In this document: positions 34,551 through 43,911 of the stretch, piece after piece
Layout: each line of letters starts with the position of its first letter
Numbering within the stretch: position 1 is the first letter of the stretch
DNA from: Lycorma delicatula
Lineage: Eukaryota; Arthropoda; Insecta; Hemiptera; Fulgoridae
DNA length: 64,000 bases
Reading direction: 5' to 3'
Assembly (NCBI RefSeq): GCF_047948215.1
Contig: NC_134455.1
Span: forward strand, 155,788,575 to 155,852,574
Translations under genes and position numbers: made by a program
Notes under the pieces: generated by a model
What the model was told of the DNA's origin: nothing
What the model saw: only the letters and a program-made list of their open reading frames with translations
The model's database searches: none

Positions 34551-35022
34551 GAGAGTGCGATAAAAGAGATAACAGAAAGTGAAGAGTGCGTCACGAGTAA
34601 TCCGCTTTGGATCGTAGTTGAAAACAAGAGGTTGTTCGGTGAGTTATTTGTGGACAGGAGTGACAGTGACAATATTCTATTCATCCATAAAGTGTAGAGC
34701 AGTTCTTTTATAAACGGTAAAAGTAATAATGCGTACAGAAAGTGAATTGTATGAACTGTATATTTTCTTTTTTTAACTTACTGTAATATAATATTAGTTT
34801 CTATTAGTCATAATAAAACTTTTAGTAAATAGGACTGTATTTGAGTATTTGTAATTTAGTTGTAATTAAATCAATTCTGTCTTTAATTTAAGGTATTATT
34901 TTATGTATTATACATTTATTATTATTATTATTATTTATTTGATATATTTGAGAGTAATAAATAGTGTTTAAAAGAGATTTATATGCGTGTTAATATCCTT
35001 GTTGAACCGCGAGCACGCGACA

Positions 35023-36796
35023 ATATATACTGAGAAATAAATTAATAATTTTTATACAGTTTCATTTTACAACCCTTTTTAATACAAATGTATTTATGAA
35101 AGATTTACGACAGAAAACGTAAAAAAAGTCTTATTTTAATTTCAAATTCTAACGTTAAATGAATATCAATATGCACGATTACGTTCTACATGTTCGTTTA
35201 GCGAAAGTTAATTAAACAAATTAAATTATTTTACTTCATCAAGGTTAACGCTAGAACGTTACAAATAAAAGATCGATAGCACTTTGGCAGTTAACGAAAA
35301 TTGCTATTTCAAATAATTATCAATAAATCAGTTCAGTAGAACAGCACAAATAAAATTCAACGAAAATTAATTTAAATGTACAGGTTATCATGTATTACAA
35401 TTTCAAATGAAATACATTCAGTAATTGATAAACAACTAAACGTTTGATTAATAAATAAAAATAATTAACACCAACAACACCGCTGAAAATTTAGTAAAAT
35501 TTCATCCACAGCATAATTTTTATGATTTCTTCTTACTCCACCTTTATTTAAAGTAAAGAGAGCTTTGAGATCAAATGTTAATAATAGAAATTTCTGACAA
35601 AATAACAGAACGCGTAGGCAGCATTGCATTCAATTACGTACCGGTATCAAACAAAACCCAACCGCCTAAACGGAAACCACATATTTCATAAATACATTTA
35701 ACGATTCAAAATGATGTTAACAGATATACCTTAACATTATCAGATAGATACCTTAACAGATATATATTCATATTAGTTTGGTTAGGTTTGAAATGAATTT
35801 AAAATAAATAAATAATCCTGTGCGCAGCAACTTAATTTAAAAAAGTGTCGTTGAATTTTTTTTTATAAACGAGCAATTTTTAAAATTTTAACTGCATAAA
35901 AGTCACTGAAGTTTCTATAGAATTTCTTATATGATATTGTTAAATAAATAGTCTGCAATGCAAAAACCTTACTTTAAAAATACTTGCTAATCCACCAACC
36001 GAGTTTCGTTTTAATACTTCTCTTCATTACCGAGTACACTTAACGGGATAATAATTTTTGAAAATAAAAATGTTAATGAATGATTTTAAAATATTTTTTT
36101 ATTTTAAAAATGATCGTTTCAGATAATTTCACATGCAAATACAAAATGCAGAGGTAACGGCAAAGATTTTTAGAAACGACTGCATCTCAGTTGATCATCC
36201 ATTATACATTTACATCTTTACAAACTACTTAAAAAAATTGATATATGTATGTACAGCTCTTTCTTTTCATAACAAAAAATACTATTTCAACAAAAAATTA
36301 AAGAAGGTAGAAGACAACTCTACCGGTAATCATTGTTAAGGTCTGGGTTTAATAGATGATATCAATTAATCCCATAGAACGTACTCCAGCATGTAATCTA
36401 TTCCCATATCATACGTTTTAATTTTGAAGGATATGAAAAAAATCCAGACAGACACAATTGCAAACGAACTGAGAAGAACAAATGTTATTACTTTATTGTT
36501 ACATATTGACAGTACCCAACTCCATTAATAATGGAGTTGGATAATACGTTAGCATACCAACAACTGATTATTATCAGAATAACGTTTAGTTTGGTAATAT
36601 TTTTCCGTTACTTTAACAGGTTCTATAATATTTGGAATATGAAATCGACCTATTTTTCAATTTATTTTTGGCTTTAAAAGTTTTCTGGTTAAATCATTTT
36701 TTTTCTTTAAGCTATTTTTAAATTATTTATCATTTTATTATTTTATTTTATTATTTATCATTTATTATTTTTTTTTTTAAATTATTTTTTTTTCGT
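35023..36796. other. AT-rich stretch, one small hairpin
   Basis: No gene seen. At 36516-36540 an 11-bp perfect inverted repeat (CCAACTCCATT and complement) has a 3-nt loop. A T-rich run before 36797 is the A-tail of the minus-strand SINE. Confidence 0.5.
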
Positions 36797-37056
36797 TTAG
36801 CCTCCGGAACCACCGTCAGGAATTACTTGAGGATGATATGTATCTGTGTAAATGAAGTGTACTGTATAAGATCAACCATTTTTGAGATGTGTGGTTAATT
36901 GAAAGCCAACCACCAAACAACACCGGTGTCTGCGATCTAGTATTCAAATCCGTATAAAAGTAACTGCCTTTAGTAGGACTTGAACCTTAGAACTCTCGAC
37001 TTCGAAATAAGCTGATTTCCGAAGACGCGTTCACCACTAGACCAACCAGGTGGGTT
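36797..37056 (-). mobile_element. tRNA-derived SINE, long form
   Basis: On the minus strand it starts with a tRNA-like head. It has an A box TGGTCTAGTGGTGAAC (about 37030-37045) and a B box GGTTCAAGTCC (about 36976-36986). A body follows with TTTTATACGGATTTGAATAC, GGTGGTTGGCTTTCAATT and a tail with CCTGACGGTGGTTCCGGAGG running into an A-rich end. This is the best copy of the long form, and the tail is shared with the short-form SINEs. Confidence 0.88.
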
Positions 37057-37195
37057 TCCTGGTTAAGTTTCGTGGCTTAATTCAAATTGTAATACACTGT
37101 AGTTTTACGGAAAATGGAATCACAGATCGTAGAAAATTGTTTAAAACTGAAAATATTAAAAACTTAAGTATAAAATTTACCAGAGATGAAATAAA

Positions 37196-37430
37196 ATCAT
37201 ATATAAAAGCGAAAGTTTGTCTGTGGGTTTGTTTGTTTGCAACAGCTTCACGCGGGAACCAACCGACCGATTGCTTTAAAATTTTTAGGATACACTTGTG
37301 TTATCCCAGGGAAGGTTTTAAGTCATAGATCAAGACCCTAGCCACCTTGGGGTTTATTCATTCAAAAATCAATCCTCTTACTTCATTATATTTCTGTCAC
37401 CATGGCAACAGTAATATAATGAAGTAAAAC
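37196..37430. repeat. Hairpin-ended repeat with GTTTGT motif block
   Basis: The segment GCGAAAGTTTGTCTGTGGG, with GTTTGTTTGTTTGC and CACGCGGGAACCAACCGACC, has the look of a dispersed repeat terminus that I have seen in insect sequence but cannot name. It ends with a strong hairpin, 37378-37427, whose 14-bp arm TTACTTCATTATAT and complement are extended by further inner pairing around CCATGG. No coding capacity. Confidence 0.5.
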
Positions 37431-38554
37431 GACTAATTCTTTTTTCCTTAATAAATTTCTGAAAAATATTTAATATGATCACAACCATGAAGATAACGCT
37501 TCGTCGAGGTCCCTATCTAGACATTAATAATTCAGTTGCTAATTTATTCAATTTTATTGCGTGTTCAACTAAGATAATTCCGCCCATTGTGAAATAATTG
37601 ATCGTTAAAAACAAACCCGAATCGATTTCAGGTTTATAACTTTTATCAGAAACACGGTGTTTGTAAAGAATCACATAACAACCTAATATCCAAACAAAAG
37701 CATTGTATTCGTACATGAAGTATTTTAATAACTGTGTAATTATTTTTTTCTTCTTACTTTATTAGAAACAAGGCAAAATAGAAAATCTACAGCAGCTTAA
37801 AATACTAGAATAAAATTATATATTATACTTTTACACCCAAATAATTAAAATAAATATTATGTGTAAAGGATTATTAAAAGTAAATGCCGAGTTAAAAAGA
37901 GTTCAAGGTTATTGTTTCAACAGTTTTGAAAATAAGAAAGACCCCCAAGAAACACATAGAACAAATTTTTACTACTCGTTTTTTGGTGGATTTATCATAA
38001 AATTACTACGAAAAAAATTCCTTTATTATACTTCATTTGTTTATTTGTACGTTCTCATTGAGCAGAGAACTACTATCAGCTGCAGTACAAAGCGTACGTA
38101 CACAGTGTTATCATCGGTAAAAATCTATTTAACGCTACAATATCAGAGGCAGCTATTACCAAATAACGACATCATTTATGTTCGTATATCCACTCTGCTT
38201 TACAGCGTTACAGAAAAAAACCAGGAGACATAAAGCTATAATATCTAAAATAAATGAACTATTAATCAGTTCCTTTATTCCTAATAAGAATAGATAACCT
38301 ATTCATGACGGGCGCATTAACTTCACTAATTTAAATTAAGCAGATACACAAACATCAATATTTAATTTTAAATAATAATGATATTACTTGAATTAATAAA
38401 GAATAATAATATTTATCATTATTATTATTACAACACGCTCAGCCATATCATGGATGTAAATTCTAATTTATAATGTAGTTTTATATACAATGACATAAAA
38501 CTTCAAACTTACATTATACAGTGAAAATTTAAAAATAAAATGAAACTATTTTAA
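37431..38554. other. AT-rich stretch, no gene seen
   Basis: The 124-codon open frame at 37859-38233 has no recognisable domain and AT-rich composition. I treat it as chance. Confidence 0.45.
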
Positions 38555-39207
38555 ATTAAATTTTCTTAGTATGGCACCGTCGGTGTTCATTCGTGCATCA
38601 TCAGGAATAATCGATTATTATAACATTTACAGTTTTGCATTTAAATAGTAGAATAGAAATTAAAATGAAATAAAATAAATGATTAAAATTCGTGTATTCA
38701 TAACAGTTCATTATCAACTATTAAAAGTAAATAAGTCATACGTTAAATAAAAACGTCTTGTCCGTAAGAGATTCTCAACTGCTATGAAGTATATAAGAAA
38801 GCAGTTTATTGATATTTTGGAATATACTAATATTTTAGAAAAATTTAATATTTATTTAAATAATAAATTGATGAACAAACAAACTAGATCCGATAACGAT
38901 ATTCTATTTAAACAAATCATAAACAATAATTATTAGATTGGCTAAACTGCTTTCTTTTATACTTAATAACAGTTGAGAATCTCTTACGGAAAAAAACTTT
39001 TTTATTTAACGTATGACTTTACTTACTTTTAATAGTTGACAGCGAAATGTTATGAATATACAAATTTTAATCATTTATTTTTATTTCATTTTAATTTCTA
39101 TTCTACTCTTTAAATGCAAGACTGTAAATTTTATAATTAATCGATTATTCCTGATGATGGACGAATAAAATCCGTAAGCGCTACAACAATTTAACATTCA
39201 CTATTGT
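38555..39207. mobile_element. Foldback element, ~250-bp arms
   Basis: The left arm is about 38555-38808 and the right arm about 38943-39207, with a 134-bp AT-rich loop. Arm landmarks are CATCATCAGGAATAATCGAT, AGAATAGAAATTAAAATGAA, CAACTATTAAAAGTAA, GTCATACGTTAAATAAAAA and CCGTAAGAGATTCTCAACTG, each found again as reverse complement on the right. The outermost sequences diverge and no clear target duplication is visible. Non-coding, so a non-autonomous foldback or MITE-like element. Confidence 0.85.
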
Positions 39208-39647
39208 TGGTAAGTTGAACCTTTATTATTTGTATTCTTTATTTTAAATTATCAAGAATTAGATTACGCGATTCAGCAATAGCGTTCTTGAACCAACAGA
39301 ACCAATTCACACTCGATTCGGCACAGTTTGTATTGAATCATGAAGCTTTAACAGCTAGCTGTACGTAATTTACTAATAAGTTGTATTCGCTTTTACTGAC
39401 GGTACATAAATAGTGTACGCTACCGCTACTGTACAAAATAGTACACGGCTATTTTGGAAAAGGATGACAAATTGGAGACGGGTTAGATAAGCATTTATCC
39501 TCGGTTTCTACTGCCTTTAGGTTTACCATGTATACTAGAGTTACAAACTGAAATTACACATTACGAATTTAAATTAAAAAAAGTACCTAAAATCAGGACA
39601 AAATTGTTTTTATTGGTGTTTTAAATAATAAATAAGATAATTCGTTT

Positions 39648-39862
39648 AATATTTTGTTGTAATTATTTATAGAGAAGTAATAAGTACAAAAAATTGGAAT
39701 AATTTTAGTAAAACCAGTATAAGCGCAATTTCACTGGTCTCAAATTATTTTTTTCAAAAATCATCGACTTCTTAAGTTCACATGTCTAAATTTAACAGAA
39801 GTCGTCCGAGTTTAAATACTTTAACGGAGAATAATCTGAAATTTTTAAATCATTCTTTATCA
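39648..39862. repeat. Direct repeat, copy A
   Basis: Matches 40829-41063 in the same orientation. Shared segments are AATTATTTATAGAG, AGTACAAAAAATTGGAAT, ATTTCACTGGTCTCAAATTA, TCGACTTCTTAAGTT and TTTAACAGAAGTCGT. The copies are clearly diverged, so the duplication is not recent. Confidence 0.88.
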
Positions 39863-40828
39863 AAGAAGTTTAACAGCCGATTAATATTAAAATGGAAAAA
39901 TCCGCCATAAAACGTTTTATAAGGGTTAATTATCTTTTTTTTTTTAATTGAAATCGAATTAATAGTAATTTCAATCTGCAATGTGTGTAAATAAAATTCG
40001 AATATTGTTCACTAAATATAAAATCACAGATTGTTCTCCGTAGTCACAAAGAACAAACCTAAAAGAAAATGTTAACAATAAAAACCAACCTATAACGATC
40101 GTTTGAAACATTTAATGCACAAAATAACACGAATATGAATTTAGATTTTTATTATACATTGCATTACTTAATTCATGTACGATAAGGTAATACGAAAAAA
40201 TTATTTGTAAATAATTAGAGGGCAAATTTTCTATTAAAAACACGGTTTCGAGATTGTACTGTTTTCAAAAGAGATTTGAAAACGATAAAAGAAAATCTAT
40301 ATTGAAAAACATTAAAAGTTATGCGTTATGTGAATAAACTCCTACTAGATATATGGAACGATATGAACTACGCTTTAATTTTATTATTCGTAGTAATTTT
40401 GTAACCTTTTTTAAGTACTTACACTATCATCACTAATAAAAAAAAAAATATTTTTTAATTTTTATCCCAGTTCTAAATGAAAGAAGACATCTTGTCTGAA
40501 TTTTTCGTATTCAACTAAGTCAAACATCAATAGCTAAATTGAATAAACACAATATAATGAAGTAAATAAGCTCTAAATATATGCATACAATTAATTTCAA
40601 ATTATTTCAGTAAAACAGTCTACTTCGCCAACAGCTATCAAAACAGACTATATTAACCCTGTAGTACCTATGTTGTATAATTTTACGAGTACGTTTATAT
40701 ATTTTATTACCGTAGAGCCGTTTTCAAATATTACAGTATTATTACATTTTGAAATTCACTGCTTAGCTCGATTAATGTATATTAATCGATGTTTATATAA
40801 GATCCCGCTGATGGTTAGATTATTCATA
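39863..40828. other. AT-rich spacer between direct repeats
   Basis: Nothing recognised. It may be the unique interior of a larger repeat whose ends are the flanking direct repeats. Confidence 0.4.
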
Positions 40829-41063
40829 TAATATTTTTCTGTAATTATTTATAGAGTAATAAAAAGTACAAAAAATTGGAATTAAATAAAAGAACCGAGC
40901 CTACGTATAATTTTAGAAACACCAATATAATTTCAATTTCACTGGTCTCAAATTACTTTTTCAAAACTCTTCGACTTCTTAAGTTGACGTATCTAAATTT
41001 AACAGAAGTCGTTTGAGTTTAAATACTTACGTGGAAAAATATGGAATTTCCAAACCATTCCAT
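40829..41063. repeat. Direct repeat, copy B
   Basis: The second member of the pair with 39648-39862. It carries about 25-30 extra bases after TTGGAAT (including AAGAACCGAGCCTACG) that copy A lacks. No coding capacity. Confidence 0.88.
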
Positions 41064-41765
41064 TTTCATGGAAATATTAAATTTCGAAAAGTTTTTAAAC
41101 AAACTTCGTTTAAAATTTAGTCGCTAAATCTTAGGGATATTTAAATTCTATTTGTTATAAGCTTTTCTAAAAATGAGATTCGTATTTTAAAATAAGAATT
41201 CACCTGTTTCTCCAAAGAAGGCTAGAAACTTCAAGTAATTTTGAAAAGTTTTTAAAACATTATTTAGTTCAAATTTGAATCAGGCCAAAATCACATCAAA
41301 CGTCGATTTAAAGAATACAAAAGAAGGATGAAAGGTAAACAGACTTAGATACTTATAAAAATAGTGCTCGTAAAATTAGGCAGCCGTCGTTAAAACAGTT
41401 CATAATAAAACACTAATAAATTTAAATGTACTGTACAATAAAGTAAAGAAACATCAATTACACGTAAAGATTTTTTCATGTATATTAACAGCAGAAATTT
41501 AAAATGCTCACCTTTTGCTTGGAAAAATTGCATCAAACGCTTCGGTGCATATGCCGATAAATATTAACTAATCGTCATAAATGATGGAGATACTTTCTTC
41601 GATATATCATTTTAAACTCGTCCAAAGAATGCGGGTGAGAATATTACATTTTAAATGATCTCATAATTATTATCCCAGGATGACAAATCCAGATCACGTG
41701 GATGGCTCATGGCTCCGTGTAATTTATTCGAAAGCTCATGAAGTGTAATTTAAATCTAAAAAAAG
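41064..41765. other. AT-rich stretch, no gene seen
   Basis: No recognisable gene, RNA or repeat. It ends at the TA that flanks the palindromic element. Confidence 0.45.
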
Positions 41766-41816
41766 TACAATGAAATTGTAAACCGTACGATAAGAGTCTC
41801 GCAGATATCATTTCTT

Positions 41817-41977
41817 GCCGGCCTCTGTGGCGCAAGTAGTAGGTCTCGGCCTTTCATTCGGAGGTCCCGAGTTCGAATCCCGGTCAGGCAAGTCATTTTC
41901 AAATGCTACATTTGTCATTCATCTCATCCTCTGAAGCAATACATAACGGTGTTCCCGGAGGTTCAAAAAAAAAGAAA
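41817..41977 (+). mobile_element. tRNA-derived SINE, short form
   Basis: A tRNA-like head with A box GTGGCGCAAGTAGTAGG (41828-41844) and B box GAGTTCGAATCCC (41870-41882), a tail CATTCATCTCATCCTCTGAAG, then CCCGGAGGTTC and an A-rich end. A perfect 14-bp target duplication AGATATCATTTCTT lies at 41803-41816 and 41978-41991. It is inserted in the left arm of the palindromic element. Confidence 0.95.
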
Positions 41978-42412
41978 AGATATCATTTCTTCCGCTCAAA
42001 AAACAAAGATTTCTGTAATATAAATAAAACTATTTTTAACAAAAAAGGTAAGACGTTACATTTCTATTACCAAAATCCGTTATTAATTTAGAATTTTCTT
42101 TAAAAAATTACATGTTAAATATATGTAATAGACAATAGATATACAATATTAGATAATACACAATGTTTAATCGTTCCATATAATAGGCAAAAAATAGAAT
42201 AATTTGTTACAAAACTCTTACCGCCCCGATTTCATATATATGTAATACATATCACGTTTACAGAAATAATATAATTCTTATGATTATTCGTTGTTTAATA
42301 AATGAAATCGGGCCGGTAAGAGTTTTATAACAAATTTTTCTTTTTGCTTATTAAATGGACGCTTAAACATTGTTTATTAAGTATCGTCTATTACATATAT
42401 TTAACATATATA

Positions 42413-43752
42413 CAGGGTCATTCACAGGAACCGGATATTTTTGAAGTGGGTTGTACTCGGGCGTTCGTGGTGGGAGGGGCACGTGGCTGGTGTCTGACGT
42501 TTCCTTTGTTCATAGCATTTACATTTTTGTCGTTGAGATGGAGCCGTGGACGCTAGACGAATTGTGCGAAATGGATGGATGGAGCCGTTTTGTGCGAAAT
42601 GACGAATCCGTAACTACTGTTCAGCGAGATTTCCGCCGTCAGTTTAATATCCATCGTAATGCAAGTGTCCCTTCTCGTAACACAATATTGCGACGGGTAA
42701 ACAACCTTCGAACAAGTGGTTCAATATTGAAGAAAAAACCACCGGGTCCCCGACGAACTGCTAGCACTCCGGAGAACATCGAACGAATAAGGGAAGCCAT
42801 TGTCAGAAGCCCACGCCGCTCTATTCAGAGGCATTCAGCAGCGCTTCAAATGAGCACAAGTACGGTAAGACGAATTCTGCATACAGACCTGCATTTCCAT
42901 CCTTACAAGATAGCCGTCGTGCAGCAGTTAAAACGAACAAGATTTCACGCAGCGATTACAATTTTGTCGACAAATGCTTACCCCATTTTTGAAGAAATTA
43001 AAATTTGTTATGGTTAATGAGTGACGAAGCCCATTTTCATCTGAATGGCTTCGTCAACAAACAGAATTGCCGGTATTGGGCAGAAAGAAACCCACATCAG
43101 CTTCACGAGAGACCACTTCATAGCCAAAAGGTGACTGGTGTGCAATAGGAAAGGTCGGTGTTATTGGACCATATTTTTTTTAAGAAAATGACGCTGCCGT
43201 AACTGTAACAGCTGATCGTTACATTGCGATGTTGAATAGGTTTTTCATCCCTGAGTTACGAAACCGGGGAATCGATTTTCAAAATGTGTTATTCCAGCAG
43301 GATGGAGCTACAGCGCACACAGCGAGGGCAACGATGGCTGTTCTCCGTAACTTGTTTCCGGGACGGATCGTTTCCAGATTCGGCGACATTCCTTGGCCCA
43401 CTCGGTCCTCCGACTATTTGAGTAGTTGTGATTTTTTTCTGTGGGGGTTTCTGAAATCGCGTGTGTCGGCAATAAACCGCGTACATTGGAGGACCTAAAG
43501 ATCGCAATTCGTCATCACGTCACCCAGATTGATGTAGACATGCTGCAAAGAATTGAGGCCAGTTACCGTGAAAGGCTACAACAATGTATTGCCCAAAATG
43601 GACATCACTTGCCGGACATAATTTTTCGTTCATGAGTAAGTAACAAATGCTATGATTTAACAAGTGTTTCAGTACCAATAAAACTTTTTTAAAGTAAATA
43701 TTCAATTTTTTATGATTATTTTAAAAACATCCGGTTTCCGTGAATGACCCTG
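42413..43752 (+). mobile_element. DD41D-type mariner transposon, defective
   Basis: 1340 bp, flanked by TA at 42411-42412 and 43753-43754. The terminal repeats are CAGGGTCATTCACAGGAACC at the left and, complemented, CAGGGTCATTCACGGAAACC at the right. Its transposase differs from that at 4143 and has the QQDGATAHTA and CDFFLWG motifs of the rosa-like mariner branch. It is inserted in the right arm of the palindromic element, so it is younger than that element. Confidence 0.94.
42538..43635 (+). pseudogene. Rosa-like mariner transposase, frameshifted
   Basis: It probably starts at ATG 42538 (MEPWTLDELCEMDGW), because upstream codons fall in the terminal region. An N-terminal DNA-binding half follows (NTILRRVNNLRTSGSILKKK, ARMS-like STSTVRRILH). 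The first frame ends at TAA 43015-43017, just before the first catalytic Asp (SDEAHFHLNGF, codon 43023-43025), which is in another frame. The second Asp is in FQQDGATAHTA (43301-43303) and the third in SCDFFLWGF (43430-43432). These are 42 residues apart where the family normally has 41. At least two more indels follow (near 43137 and 43490). The C-terminus reads RERLQQCIAQNGHHLPDIIF to the stop at 43633-43635. Not functional. Confidence 0.9.
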
Positions 43753-43911
43753 TATTTTTTTTTAAACAAAACTCTAATTAAATAACAGATTTTGATAACA
43801 GAAAGCATTTTGTTAAAAACAGTTTTATTTATATTCCAGAAACTTTTGTTTTTTGAACAAAAGATATGATATCTGCGAGACTCTTACCGTACGGTTTACA
43901 ATTTCATTGTA

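Larger units (their letters stand above)
34272..35022 (+). mobile_element. Candidate solo LTR
   Basis: The block starts TGTAACGTGG and ends GAGCACGCGACA, giving TGT...ACA ends. Inside are a promoter-like segment (TATAAATA at 34500-34507 followed by a GC-rich leader) and AATAAA-type signals downstream. This layout fits an LTR of a gypsy-like retrotransposon. No gag or pol remnant is next to it, so it would be a solo LTR. I do not see a matching 4-5 bp target duplication (ATTAT at left against ATATA at right), so the call is tentative. The alternative is a host gene promoter and first exon. Confidence 0.4.
41768..43909. mobile_element. Palindromic element with two nested insertions
   Basis: The ends read CAATGAAATTGTAAACCGTA at the left and its exact complement at the right, flanked by TA at 41766-41767 and 43910-43911. 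Continuing inward, the arms match through GAGTCTCGCAGATATCAT, AATATAAATAAAACT, ATATATGTAATAGAC and AAACTCTTACCG, down to a centre near 42250-42310. Removing the SINE (41817-41977) and the mariner (42413-43752), with one copy of each target duplication, leaves about 640 bp that is almost entirely two inverted arms of roughly 300 bp. Non-coding; it is a MITE or foldback element with a TA target, compatible with mobilisation by a Tc1/mariner-type transposase. Confidence 0.88.

Noticed and set aside
37859..38233. 124-codon open frame on the plus strand
   Set aside because: No recognisable motif, and composition matches the AT-rich background.
41817..41890. Functional tRNA gene
   Set aside because: A and B boxes are present, but the element has a SINE body, an A-rich end and a 14-bp target duplication. 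The other tRNA-like heads lack a closing acceptor stem.
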